This document shows positions 47,069 through 57,165 of a DNA stretch of 64,000 nucleotides, piece by piece. Location of the stretch: NCBI GenBank assembly GCA_016708955.1, contig JADJES010000001.1:620001-684000 (forward strand), in the 5' to 3' direction. The DNA is from Nitrosomonas sp. GTDB lineage: Bacteria; Pseudomonadota; Gammaproteobacteria; Burkholderiales; Nitrosomonadaceae. The notes beneath the pieces are model-generated. The model was not told where the DNA came from and did no database searches. It worked only from the letters and a program-made list of their open reading frames with translations. Positions within the stretch are counted from its first letter, which is position 1; every line of letters begins with the position of its first letter. A program made the translations under genes and the position numbers.

Positions 47069-47096
47069 AAGTGGGGGAGAGGAATGAAATTTCAAG
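47069..47096 (-). promoter_or_regulatory. Sigma-32 (heat-shock) promoter of clpB
   Basis: On the minus strand CTTGAAA, a 13-nt spacer and CCCCACTT match the sigma-32 consensus CTTGAAA-N(11-15)-CCCCATNT nearly exactly, 32 nt upstream of the clpB ATG. Overlap of the site with the stop region of the neighbouring c-di-GMP gene is avoided by only a few bases. Confidence 0.8.
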
Positions 47097-47102
47097 AGCA
47101 GA

Positions 47103-50100
47103 TTATTTTGCTGAGTGGATAACGCGTATATTGTTTGTTGGTGGTATAGGTTTTAGTAGGGTACGCTCAATTTCAGAAACAGGTACTGGCTTGCTAAAAT
47201 AATAGCCTTGATAGTGATTGCATTTTTGTGCCATCAATAGATTCAATTGTTCTTCTGTTTCAATTCCTTCTGCGATGACATCCATTTCCAGACTGTGCGC
47301 CATCGCTATGATAGTCGCAACAATGGTGCGGTCATTTTTATCGGTCACAATATCGCGCACGAATGAACGATCTATTTTGAGTGTATGAATCGGGAAGCGC
47401 TTCAAATAACTCAGGCTTGAGTAACCAGTCCCGAAATCATCAATTGAAATCTGTATGCCCATCGCATTGAGACAGTTAAGTGTTTCTACCACTCTCTCGA
47501 TATTATCGATCAGCATACTTTCTGTTATTTCCAGGGCGATATATTTAGCTTCTACACCTGTTTCGCTGAGGATGCGTCATATATTATTAATTAGTTCTTT
47601 GTCACGGAATTGCCTTGCAGACAGGTTAATGGCAACTTTTGGCACGATATAACCCTGCTCATGCCAGTCTTTAATCTGTGCACAGACTGTTTTCAGAACC
47701 CATTCTCCAATTGGAATAATTAAACCGGTTTCTTCTGCAAGGTTGATAAATTTATCTGGGGCGATCAATTTGTGTTCGGGGTGCCGCCAACGGAGCAGCG
47801 CTTCTACACTGTGCAACTGGTGATTGGGCATATCCATGACAGGTTGGTAATATAACACCAGTTCATTACGTTCCAGCGCATAGCGTAAATCAAGCCCGAG
47901 CGTATGTCTTTCATGCGCTGATTTATTGAGTTCATCGGTAAAGAATTGGTAATTATTCCGCCCGTTTTCCTTTGCGTGATACATCGCGACATCACTATTC
48001 TTTAGTAATGTTTCTGCATTGGCCCCATCATTCGGAAAAACCGCGATACCGATACTGCCACCGATATGTAGCTCATTTTTATGGATGTAATAGGGTCGAA
48101 GCAGTGAATCCAAGATCTTCTGTGCTACTTTCGCGGCATCCAGTGATTCTGTAATGGAATTTAATACAACAATAAACTCATCACCGCCCTGACGGGCAAC
48201 CGTATCTTCGTTGCGAACACAAATCAACAATCTTTCTGCAACCGCCTTTAACAAAAGATCACCGATATCATGACCGAGTGAATCATTGATGGTTTTGAAA
48301 TGATCCAAGTCGATAAACAGTACTGCCATTTGTCTTTGGCTGCGCGTATCATGGACGAGCGCTTGCTCGATACGATCTTGTAGCAAATGCCGATTGGGTA
48401 GACCCGTCAACGCGTCATGTGTTGCCATCTCGATGATGCGTTTTTCTGCTTCCGTACGTTCGAACCAGCGGCTTAGATCATGCGCAACGGTTGCAATAAG
48501 ATTCTGCTCATAAGGCAGAGCAAATGGGAGATCCTGGATATAAGATACTTGTAGCAGTCCACATACCTCTCCATTGGCTATGATTCTTGCGCTTATCGTA
48601 TTCGGAAGATTGTCTTGATAGGATGCTGTGGTAAATTGTTTATCTGCAAGTTTAATCTTGGCTACAGCCAGCTCAGGAAATTGTAAAGCCAGTGTTAAAC
48701 AATTTAATATGCTCTGGCATGTTTTTTCTACATTTAGATCCTGTTCGAGATAGTTTCGTACTGTATGTAAACAATTGCTTTCCTTCAACCGCTCGTTCAA
48801 GTCAAGATCTTTTTGTTTACGTGCGGTAACATCTACCCGTACAGAAAGGAAGCGATCTATTTTTCCACTTGTGTTCACCAATGGGACGATGGTCGAATCA
48901 ACCCAATAGAATCCGCCAGATTTATTGCGATTACAGATTTCCTGATGCCAGGTTTGACCTGTTGTAATCGTTTCCCACATTTCCATGAAGAATGCCTTAG
49001 GATGTGTACGTGAGTTCAGTACGCGATGATCCTGTCCGATGAGTTCTTCTGGAGAATAGCCACTGATTTCACAGAATTTCTCATTGACTTGTATAATACT
49101 TCCCTGATCGTCTGTGATCGATATTAGAGCCAACTTACCAATAGCGTCAAGATAGGCAGTCAGTTCGGAAGAAATTTCTTCAGCTTCGTTTTTGGCCTGT
49201 ATTAATTCCTTATGTGCTTTGATTGATGTGTTTCTGGATCTAATTGTTTTGTGAATGAGTGGAACGGTCAGCCAATATACAATCGCCATACCGATTAGAA
49301 CGAGCAAACCTAGGTATAACGCGATTGTTTTTATCTGTTGAATCAGGTGGCTATACAGTTCGTTTTCATCGATCTTGAGCACAGCACCCAAGCCGTAAGC
49401 AACCGGTGAATGGGCTGCAACAACATCCATCCGCCGGTAATCCTGAGTAAATTTAATGCCGTTCTGCCCTGCTAAGGCAAAATGTATTGGTAAAGGTTTG
49501 TTATGCATGATTCGCTGTATGCGTTTAAATTGATTCCCGTTAAATCCGCGCAAGAAGCAATCCATCTCAAGATCATTTTCTTTTACAGGCGCACAAAGCA
49601 GAAAGTCGCCGGTTTTACCAATTAGAGTCGCTTCCTTAAATATTCTTGTAAGATCCGGCATGGGTTCTTCAGTTGTGATGCGGCCGATGGGTTTGTTTTT
49701 TTCATCTAGGAGTTGTATCGAGTTACGGATAATAAACTGCTCATCCCACAATAAAACAGTATGGATATCCGAGCCGGTATCCAATTCAACAGCAAGATCC
49801 GGGCTAGTGGAATTGATACCTGAACTCAGTATCAGGTTTCCTTCAACGTCACGGATTTTTATACCGATGAAATGTGTGGTTAGTATTTTATCCACAGACT
49901 TGACGAGTCCGGCAATACCTTCAGCATTGAATTCATCTACATAAATCTTTTCTAAGCTTTGAGTCAGAAAGATACTTGTGTTCAATGTTTTTGTATTCGC
50001 TATTGAATAGGTAATTTGATTTTCGATTAACTTAACTTTATTCTCTAATGCCACCTTGAGACCTGAAGTGGCCATTTCTTCAATTTGTGATTGCATGACG

Positions 50101-50201
50101 CGATACACTGAGAAACCCGCTGACAAGATGAGTATAACCAGCGTGAAACCGCTGATTATTCGAATTCTTCGATCATCTTGATTGATAAAAAAACGAAACA
50201 T
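47103..50201 (-). pseudogene. Sensor GGDEF-EAL (c-di-GMP) protein with an in-frame stop in EAL
   Basis: The frame from ATG 50201 runs 874 codons, meets TGA at 47579-47577, and continues in the same frame for 158 codons to 47103. Without that stop it would be about 1032 residues. Layout: membrane helix (ISGFTLVILILSAGFSVYR), extracytoplasmic sensor, second helix near residue 300, PAS (near 360-460), GAF-like region, GGDEF with RQGGDEFIVVLNS (active site intact) and EAL with SVEALLRWRHPEHK. The stop falls after ARQFRDKELINNI. The second half of EAL (DDFGTGYSSLSYLKRFPIHT) is beyond it. A truncated protein could still be a diguanylate cyclase. Confidence 0.85.
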
Positions 50202-50399
50202 TGTCGATTATTGGGCTACTTGTTGGTAAGTAGATTTGTTTCCGGGCAGAAGGCATACATTATCGGTAGTCAGGCATTAACCTTAAGTGGTATTTAGGGA
50301 GTCTTTTTCCCCCTTATTCTCAAAATGATGTGAAGGGCTGCCGGATTGAATATGGATGGCGGCTAACGATGAGGTTGGATAAATCGGATTTCTAGTTTA
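50202..50399. other. Short gap beside the MITE
   Basis: No gene or RNA was recognised between the c-di-GMP gene start and the MITE-like repeat. Confidence 0.5.
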
Positions 50400-50540
50400 G
50401 GGCGCTTCTAAAAATCCAAATTTCGTCACAACACTTTGTTACTCGAAAAAGATGTTTCCTTACATATCATGCATATGCTGCGTAACCATTTTTTTATCGT
50501 GCCTCGTTTTGTTTAGAACTTTGAATTTTTAGAAGTGCCC
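50400..50540. repeat. MITE-like repeat (R3), complete copy, 141 bp
   Basis: The ends GGGCGCTTCTAAAAATCCAA and the complement of the right end (GGGCACTTCTAAAAATTCAA) form an inverted repeat of about 25 bp. The element has no coding capacity. TTTA flanks both sides (50396-50399 and 50541-50544), a possible 4-bp target duplication. The right duplication overlaps the stop codon of the glutamate-synthase-like gene. It is the uninterrupted form of the repeat split by IS110 at 8506/13497. Confidence 0.8.
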
Positions 50541-50541
50541 T

Positions 50542-52029
50542 TTATATTTTCTTCTTGGATGGTTCGGGGTAAGGATAAAGAATATTCAGCGCTGCGCTTT
50601 TACCCGCTGTTTCAACGACACGTACATGCTCACGTTTAAATTGCCGTGCGTGATGTAGGCCGCATGAGTGGGCAATCATGTTGATTTCTTTATTCACATT
50701 CCTGGCATAATTTGCAACGCGCAGATATTTTTCTTCAACCACTAAACCATTTTGCAAACGCGCATCATGCGTGGTAATTCCAGTTGGGCAAGTATTGAGA
50801 TGGCAGCGCATCGCCTGAATGCAGCCCAATGAGAACATAAAGCCGCGCGCAGTATTCACAAAATCGGCACCGGCGCAGAGCGCCCATGCACCTTCTGCAG
50901 AAGTCACCAATTTTCCCGCAGCAACGATGTGGATGCGGTTCCTGAGACCGGATTGGAGTAATGAATCTACCACGCGTGGCAAGGCTTCTGCGATAGGTAG
51001 GCTGACATGATCAATCAATGTCTGCGGTGCTGCGCCACTGCCGCCTTCGCCTCCATCAATAGTCAAAAAATCGGGTGCATACTCTAGTCCTCGACGATTG
51101 ATACTGTCACATAATTCATTAATAAAATTCCATCCGCCGATAGCTGTTTTGACGCCTACAGGCCGTCCGGTGAGTTCACGGGTATAAATAATTTTATCCA
51201 GCAGTTCGTCAATGTTGTTAATATCCTTATGGCGATTCGGACTGATCGAATCCTGGTTCTCAGGGATGCCGCGGATAGCGGCAATTTCACGGCCTACCTT
51301 ATTGCCGGGCAGTAATCCGCCTTTGCCGGGTTTGGCGCCTTGCGATAGCTTGATTTCAAATGCTTTCACCACCTTGCTCAATTCTTTTGCGCGTTGGGGC
51401 GAGAAATTTCCGCTTTCATCCCGAATGCCATATTTGGCGGTGCCAATTTGCATGATCACATCACAATCGCCTTCCAAGTGATAAGGGGATAATCCGCCTT
51501 CACCGGTATTTAGCCAGCAACCTGCTTGTGCGGCGCCGAGTGATAGCGCGCGCACAGCCGGTTTTGAGATCGCACCATAGCTCATGCCGCTGATATTGAC
51601 GATGGATTTGGCTTCAAACGGATACTCGCAATAACCTTGGCCGATATGTAATGAAGGTGTCGGTAACTGATCTTCTTCTTGGATCGGAAAAGCGGCATTG
51701 ACAAAAATAATCGAACCAGGCTGGCGTAAATCATTGGTGGAACCAAAACCGACAAGGCTGCCTTTATTCTTGGCATTTTTGTATATCCAGCCGCGCGTAG
51801 CGCGATTGAACGGCATTTCATCCCGGTCATTGGTAAAAAAATATTGCCGGAAATATTTTCCCTGTCGTTCAAAAATATACCGTAGCCTTCCAATAACAGG
51901 ATAGTTACGCAGCACAGAATGTTTTTTTTGTGTTACATCCTGAATAAACCAGAATACGACCATGCCGACGATGACAAGACCCAGCATAGTGGCAATACTG
52001 TAGATAATTAAATCAATTGCACTAGACAT
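50542..52029 (-). CDS. FMN-binding glutamate synthase-family protein
   Basis: 495 residues. An N-terminal membrane helix (SIATMLGLVIVGMVVFWFIQ), then the FMN/Fe-S domain of the glutamate synthase large subunit. Motifs are INTGEGGLSPYHLEGDCDVI-type LNTGEGGLSPYHLEG, KLSQGAKPGKGGLLPG, LTIDGGEGGSGAAPQTLIDH, AAGKLVTSAEGAWALCAGAD and CHLNTCPTGITTHD with the Fe-S-like cysteines. No glutaminase or GltD part is present, so it is a stand-alone paralogue of unknown substrate, common in proteobacteria. It ends at the MITE boundary. Confidence 0.85.
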   Translation of the reverse strand: MSSAIDLIIYSIATMLGLVIVGMVVFWFIQDVTQKKHSVLRNYPVIGRLRYIFERQGKYFRQYFFTNDRDEMPFNRATRGWIYKNAKNKGSLVGFGSTNDLRQPGSIIFVNAAFPIQEEDQLPTPSLHIGQGYCEYPFEAKSIVNISGMSYGAISKPAVRALSLGAAQAGCWLNTGEGGLSPYHLEGDCDVIMQIGTAKYGIRDESGNFSPQRAKELSKVVKAFEIKLSQGAKPGKGGLLPGNKVGREIAAIRGIPENQDSISPNRHKDINNIDELLDKIIYTRELTGRPVGVKTAIGGWNFINELCDSINRRGLEYAPDFLTIDGGEGGSGAAPQTLIDHVSLPIAEALPRVVDSLLQSGLRNRIHIVAAGKLVTSAEGAWALCAGADFVNTARGFMFSLGCIQAMRCHLNTCPTGITTHDARLQNGLVVEEKYLRVANYARNVNKEINMIAHSCGLHHARQFKREHVRVVETAGKSAALNILYPYPEPSKKKI

Positions 52030-52171
52030 ATAACCTCCTTATAGGCATGGGGCAGCATATACTATCTGTTCAAATGGTGTAAGTGAGCATCCTGGAAAGC
52101 TACTGAAATACTGTGGCGTTAATCAGGTGTACTATAATTTCTTTGTTCATTGAAGATGAAGGTAAAAATAA

Positions 52172-53026
52172 TTGAAAGATTTACATGCTGAAATTGACAA
52201 CAATGTAAAACACGCGCTGGCGGAAGATATTGGTGCGGGCGACCTGACGGCATCCCTGATTCCTGGAAGTAAGGAATTGAACGCATCGGTGACTAGTAGA
52301 GAAGATGCGGTATTGTGTGGTGTGCAGTGGTTTGAAGCTTGTTTTTTAGCTTTGTCGTCCGAAACAACAATTCATTGGTTTGCCAAGGATGGAGACGCTG
52401 TTCAGGCAGGGCATAAGCTATGTGAGATTAAAGGGCAAGCACGCGCCTTATTATCAGCCGAACGTTCCGCACTGAATTTTTTACAAATGCTGTCTGCTGT
52501 AGCGACACAAACCAAGTATTTTGTCGATGCAATAAATGGCACACAAGCTGTCATTGTGGACACACGCAAAACATTGCCTGGGTTACGGTTGGCGCAGAAA
52601 TATGCAGTGAAGTGTGGCGGGGGCATGAATCATCGTTTTGGCTTGTATGATGGAATTCTGATCAAGGAAAATCACATTATTGCAGCGGGTGGGATAAAAG
52701 CAGCTTTGAGAAAAGCGCAGGAAATTGTGCCACCAGGGGTCTTTATCCAGATTGAAGTAGAGTCTTTGCAAGAACTACAAGAGGCGCTGACGGCCGATGC
52801 CAGTATGGTTCTGTTAGATAATTTTACGCTGAATCAGCTATCGGATGCGGTTGCGCTGACTCGCCAGAAAACCGGTGAACGAGTCACATTGGAAGCATCC
52901 GGGAATATTACCTTGAAGAACGTGCGCCAGGTGGCTGAAACGGGGGTAGATAGGATTTCTATTGGCAGTCTGACGAAGAATATCAGAGCGATAGATTTGT
53001 CGATGCGGTTTAGAGAATCAGCATAA
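52172..53026 (+). CDS. nadC: Nicotinate-nucleotide pyrophosphorylase (quinolinate phosphoribosyltransferase)
   Basis: NadC makes nicotinate mononucleotide from quinolinate and PRPP in de novo NAD synthesis. 284 residues. Signatures are ALAEDIGAGDLTASLIPGSK, LSAERSALNFLQMLSAVATQ, VDTRKTLPGLRLAQKYAVKC with GGGMNHRFGLYDGILIKENH, and VLLDNFTLNQL. The start is a TTG (52172) in a KDLHAEIDNNVKHAL context, with AAGG upstream; no ATG fits. Monocistronic as far as seen. Confidence 0.94.
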   Translation: MKDLHAEIDNNVKHALAEDIGAGDLTASLIPGSKELNASVTSREDAVLCGVQWFEACFLALSSETTIHWFAKDGDAVQAGHKLCEIKGQARALLSAERSALNFLQMLSAVATQTKYFVDAINGTQAVIVDTRKTLPGLRLAQKYAVKCGGGMNHRFGLYDGILIKENHIIAAGGIKAALRKAQEIVPPGVFIQIEVESLQELQEALTADASMVLLDNFTLNQLSDAVALTRQKTGERVTLEASGNITLKNVRQVAETGVDRISIGSLTKNIRAIDLSMRFRESA

Positions 53027-53137
53027 GGTTCTCAATTGATCAGCATTCTTTTCTCATTCAAACTCAGACGGCTATCTCGAGAACTGATTCTGGAATCTGG
53101 TATCGCATTAATGATGTTGCTCATGGTTACTGCGACT

Positions 53138-54344
53138 TTACTGTTTCTTATCCTTGTCTGTTGCTATCCCTGAAATGATTTGTGCTTGTGAGATTTCTTC
53201 GGCAGGTTCAAACCACGCAAGATTTTGGTGTAGTTGGACGACTTCTCCAACGATGATCAGTGTGGGTGGAGTCAGATTTGCAGCTGAAGCAAGATTAGGC
53301 AGTGTTTGTAATGTTCCGGTAATGATCTTTTGTTTTTGCGTCGTGCCTTGCTGAATGATTGCTGCAGGTGTGGAATCTGGCAGGTCGTGGGCAATCAACT
53401 GCTGGCATAAAAAAGGCAAACCCAACAACCCCATGTAAATTACGATGGTCTGGTTAGGGTGTGCGAGATGGGACCAATCCAGATCGACGCTGTTGTTTTT
53501 CAGATGGCCGGTAACAAAAATAATTACGCTCCTTTCCGGCATATATACGAGTGGCATCCCGCCGTACCATATCGAGAATGGCAGGCGAGACCAGCCGGTC
53601 ATAAACGACAACATCGGCCTGTTGCATCAGACGCATGGCCCGGAAAGTGAGTAAATCAGGATTTCCCGGTCCGGCACCAACCAGATAAACCTCGCCTTGT
53701 GGAGACTCGTCTTTTTCTTGCTGCAAGGATTGCAACAGATACGCCTGTGCAGCTCCATCTTTTCCAGCCAGTATCAATTCCGTAAATCGGCCTTGCAATA
53801 ATTTTTCCCAGAAGATGCGTCGTTTTTCCGGGTGTGTAAAATGCTGTTTGACGTGCTGGCGGAACTTGCCGGCGATAGCCGCCAGGCGTGCATAGGCGAC
53901 CGGTATCATAATTTCTAATTGGGCGCGTAACAATCTAGCCAGTACAGGGGATTGGCCGCCGCTGGATACTGCAATCAACAGCGGTGACCGGTCCACGATG
54001 GAAGGCATGATGAAAGTACATAAGTCCGGGTCATCAACTACATTAACCGGAATTTTCCTTTTCTGGGCTGCTTCAGAAACCAATTGGTTCGTGGTGCGAT
54101 CATTCGTCGCGGCAATAACTAAAACAATATTTTCCAGCTGCTCAGGTTGAAAATATTCAGCACAAAATTTGATTTTTCCATGCATGAGGTATTCTTTCAG
54201 CGTTGTATCCAGCTCAGGCGATACCACGGAAACTTGAGCGCCAGCCTGGAGCAAAAGCATAATTTTACGCGTCGCGACTTCACCGGCACCTACCACTAAA
54301 CAGGTTTTGTTTTTGATGTTAAAGAAAATTGGCAGAAAATCCAT
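53138..54344 (-). pseudogene. cysG: Siroheme synthase CysG with internal deletion and frameshift
   Basis: The N-terminal part ([20 protein letters not shown], near-complete CysG-B domain: NAD-dependent precorrin-2 dehydrogenase/ferrochelatase) is intact and ends the dimerisation region with [20 protein letters not shown]. The uroporphyrinogen III methyltransferase domain then breaks off after [10 protein letters not shown] and jumps, out of frame, to [20 protein letters not shown]. About 80 residues are gone, including the SAM-binding GGDPFIFGRGGEE-type loop. The tail (QTLPNLASAANLTPPTLIIV) ends at 53138. Methyltransferase activity is lost; precorrin-2 oxidation could remain. Another gene would be needed for siroheme. 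Confidence 0.85.
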
Positions 54345-54499
54345 TACTTCTCCAGGTAATCCTCAATGCAAAAAATAAAGAAAGTACTGATTAATTCTAA
54401 GCGCAAAAATAGGCGCAAGATTTAATCAGTACTTCCCTGAGATGCTGTGGCTATTTTAACCGAAGCCTGAGAATTTAATCGTCTTCAAATGGTTTTGGT

Positions 54500-55498
54500 T
54501 TATAAACTGGATTCCAATTTGAGGATATCTTCTAGTTTTATGTTGGTTCCCATATCTTTAAATACAGTACCAGTTTTTTTCTTATCCAGGTGTTCGATAT
54601 TGAGGTTGTATACTTCTTTGGAAAGCGGGAAGTACTTGACCTCTGTCACAAGTTCTGGCGCATTCTTCATATAGAAATTAACGAATTCATTAACTTCAGG
54701 CTTCTCAGTTGATTTGGCATTAACGTAGATGAATATCGGGCGTGATAAGGGTTTGTAGCTATTATTTTCTACTGTTGCAGCGGATGGAATTACGCCACCA
54801 TTGCCACTATCTACCGCAACTGCATTGATTTTTTTACTATTTTCTATGTAATAGGCAAAGCCGAAAAAACCTAGTGCATAGATATCGCTTGCGACACCTT
54901 GCACTAAAACATTGTCATCCTCTGATGCGGTAAAGTCGCCACGGCTTGATTTTGCCTTGCCAACAATAGCTTCGGTGAAGTATTCGAAGGTGCCGGAGTC
55001 CGCACCAGGGCCGTAAAGTTTAATTTTTTTATCAGGCCATGCAGGGTTTATCTGATTCCAGTGGGTGATCACACCTTGTGCACCGGGTTCCCAGATTCTC
55101 TTTAGTTCGTCAATGGTAATGGTTTTGCTCCAAGTGTTTTTTGGATTAACAACGATGGTTAAGGCATCAAAAGCAATCGGCATTTCAATATATTGCACCC
55201 CTTCTTGCTTACAAGCATCCATTTCCAATTGCGTGATCGAGCGGGAAGCATTAACAATATCAATTTCATTTCGGCAGAATTTCTTGAAACCACCACCGGT
55301 TCCAGAGATACCGACAGTGACACGGATCGCGCCCCGTTTGGCTATCTGAAAGTCTTCAGCGACAGCTTCAGTAATGGGGAAAACGGTGCTGGAGCCATCA
55401 ATCTTAATGATCGGACTGGCGTTGACAACACCTGCAGTAATAGACGCGCTGAGAAACATGGTCGCAATGAGCGTCCTAAAGTGAATCGTATTCGACAT
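54500..55498 (-). CDS. pstS: Phosphate-binding periplasmic protein PstS
   Basis: 332 residues with a signal peptide (residues 1-27, TAGVVNA). PstS motifs are KIDGSSTVFPITEAVAEDFQ (phosphate contacts), GISGTGGGFKKFCRNEIDIV with NASRSITQLEMDACK, VNPKNTW, YGPGADSGTFEYFTEAIVG and ASDIYALGFFGFAYYIEN. It delivers phosphate to PstCAB, which is not adjacent. A Pho-box-like site lies upstream. The gene stands alone between cysG and glmM. Confidence 0.92.
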   Translation of the reverse strand: MSNTIHFRTLIATMFLSASITAGVVNASPIIKIDGSSTVFPITEAVAEDFQIAKRGAIRVTVGISGTGGGFKKFCRNEIDIVNASRSITQLEMDACKQEGVQYIEMPIAFDALTIVVNPKNTWSKTITIDELKRIWEPGAQGVITHWNQINPAWPDKKIKLYGPGADSGTFEYFTEAIVGKAKSSRGDFTASEDDNVLVQGVASDIYALGFFGFAYYIENSKKINAVAVDSGNGGVIPSAATVENNSYKPLSRPIFIYVNAKSTEKPEVNEFVNFYMKNAPELVTEVKYFPLSKEVYNLNIEHLDKKKTGTVFKDMGTNIKLEDILKLESSL

Positions 55499-55581
55499 TT
55501 ATATACTCTCCTAATGAGTGAATAAGGGGTAATGAGGATGAGAAGTTTCTTAAGGCTGATGCAATATCTTATTGCAGAATT

Positions 55582-55599
55582 ATTACAAGAATATGACAA
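55582..55599 (-). promoter_or_regulatory. Putative Pho box of pstS
   Basis: On the minus strand TTGTCATATTCTTGTAAT resembles two direct PhoB half-sites (TGTCATA and TTGTAAT) spaced as in the 18-bp consensus, 84 nt upstream of the pstS ATG. The first half-site matches well, the second less so. Confidence 0.5.
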
Positions 55600-55743
55600 T
55601 TTTATTTTTGTCATCGAGCGGATTAGCTTAACTTAATTTCATATATGATTCCAAATCATATACAGCATACAGTGTTTTGTTTTATGAGTATGTCAGATAT
55701 GTTTCAAAAAAGACTGATTGTGGAATCCGAATGCTAATATTTT

Positions 55744-57105
55744 TTATGTAGCGCTGGCAGCTTGCACGGTTTCAGCGATTCTTTCAGCCCAGGAATTAAC
55801 CTTATGTTTTAATTTACCTTCAACCATTACACGGATAAGAGGTTCTGTACCCGATGCTCGAATAAGAACACGTCCGTCGCCACTCAGATCAGCTTCAGCT
55901 TCTTGCAATACGGTTTTGATCGCTTTGTTGGTATTAAAATTAAAAATCTTGGGGATTCTTACATTGATTAAGCGTTGCGGGTATAAGGAAACGCCGCGCA
56001 TGAATTCCGCCAGTGTTTTATGAGTATCACGCAGCGCATACAAAACTTGCAAAGCGGAAATAATGCCGTCGCCCGTCGTATGCTTATCCATGCAAATGAT
56101 ATGCCCAGAATTCTCACCACCGAGATGCCATCCTTTTTCTTGTAGTGATTCCAGCACATAACGATCACCAACATTGGTGCGGAGAAACGGAATATGCAGT
56201 TTCTTGAATTGGTCTTCTATTGCAAGATTGGTCATCAAAGTGCCAACAACACCGCCAGTTAGCATTTTTTTCTGCTGACGATGCTTGGCAATGATGTAGA
56301 TCAATTGATCACCGTCGTAAGATCTGCCTTGCTTATCCACCATCATGACGCGATCACCATCACCATCCAGTGCAATGCCCAGGTCAGCATGTTGCTGTGT
56401 GACAGCCTTTTGCAGTGTGGCACAATGAGTAGCACCGCATTCATGATTGATATTCAGACCATCAGGTTGTGCGCCAATGGTGACGACATCGGCACCGAGT
56501 TCATGCATGACATGGCCGGCAATATGATAGGCGGCACCATGCGCACAATCGACCACAATGCGCAATCCGCGCAGATCAAGGTGATAGGGAAAAGTGCTTT
56601 TACAGAATTCGATATAGCGGCCGGCGGCATCATCGATCCGCTGTACCTTTCCTAGCTGTGCCGAAGGTTTGGTTTCGATGGGAGCACTTAAGCCCGCTTC
56701 TATTTTATGTTCCATTTCATCAGGAAGCTTGCTGCCTAAAGCAGAGAAAAACTTTACACCGTTATCCTCAAACAGATTATGTGATGCTGAGATAACAATG
56801 CCAGCTTGCAATCGCAGTGCCCGAATCAGGTAAGCTATGGCTGGCGTCGGCATCGGACCTGACAAAATGACATCTACGCCGGCTGCACATAATCCTGCTT
56901 CCAGTGCAGATTCAAACATATAGCCAGAAATCCGGGTATCTTTACCAATAAGGACGGTTGGACGCTTCCCTTCCATCAAATGCCAATCGGCAGCCGCCAG
57001 AACTTTGCCTGCTGAATAGCCCAGATGCATTATAAATTCGGGTGTGATCGGATCTTTACCTACACGTCCGCGTATGCCATCAGTTCCAAAATATTTTTTG
57101 GTCAT
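55744..57105 (-). CDS. glmM: Phosphoglucosamine mutase
   Basis: GlmM converts glucosamine-6-phosphate to glucosamine-1-phosphate for UDP-GlcNAc and peptidoglycan. 453 residues. Signatures are [13 protein letters not shown], the active-site phosphoserine loop [20 protein letters not shown] (near residue 100), [14 protein letters not shown] (metal), [13 protein letters not shown] and [17 protein letters not shown] (sugar-phosphate loop). It follows folP by 60 nt, a conserved pair. Confidence 0.97.
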   Translation of the reverse strand: MTKKYFGTDGIRGRVGKDPITPEFIMHLGYSAGKVLAAADWHLMEGKRPTVLIGKDTRISGYMFESALEAGLCAAGVDVILSGPMPTPAIAYLIRALRLQAGIVISASHNLFEDNGVKFFSALGSKLPDEMEHKIEAGLSAPIETKPSAQLGKVQRIDDAAGRYIEFCKSTFPYHLDLRGLRIVVDCAHGAAYHIAGHVMHELGADVVTIGAQPDGLNINHECGATHCATLQKAVTQQHADLGIALDGDGDRVMMVDKQGRSYDGDQLIYIIAKHRQQKKMLTGGVVGTLMTNLAIEDQFKKLHIPFLRTNVGDRYVLESLQEKGWHLGGENSGHIICMDKHTTGDGIISALQVLYALRDTHKTLAEFMRGVSLYPQRLINVRIPKIFNFNTNKAIKTVLQEAEADLSGDGRVLIRASGTEPLIRVMVEGKLKHKVNSWAERIAETVQAASAT

Positions 57106-57165
57106 TTTAAGAAATTATTGATCAAGATTGGAAAAAAATAAAAAAATATTAGTTTGTTAATTTGC

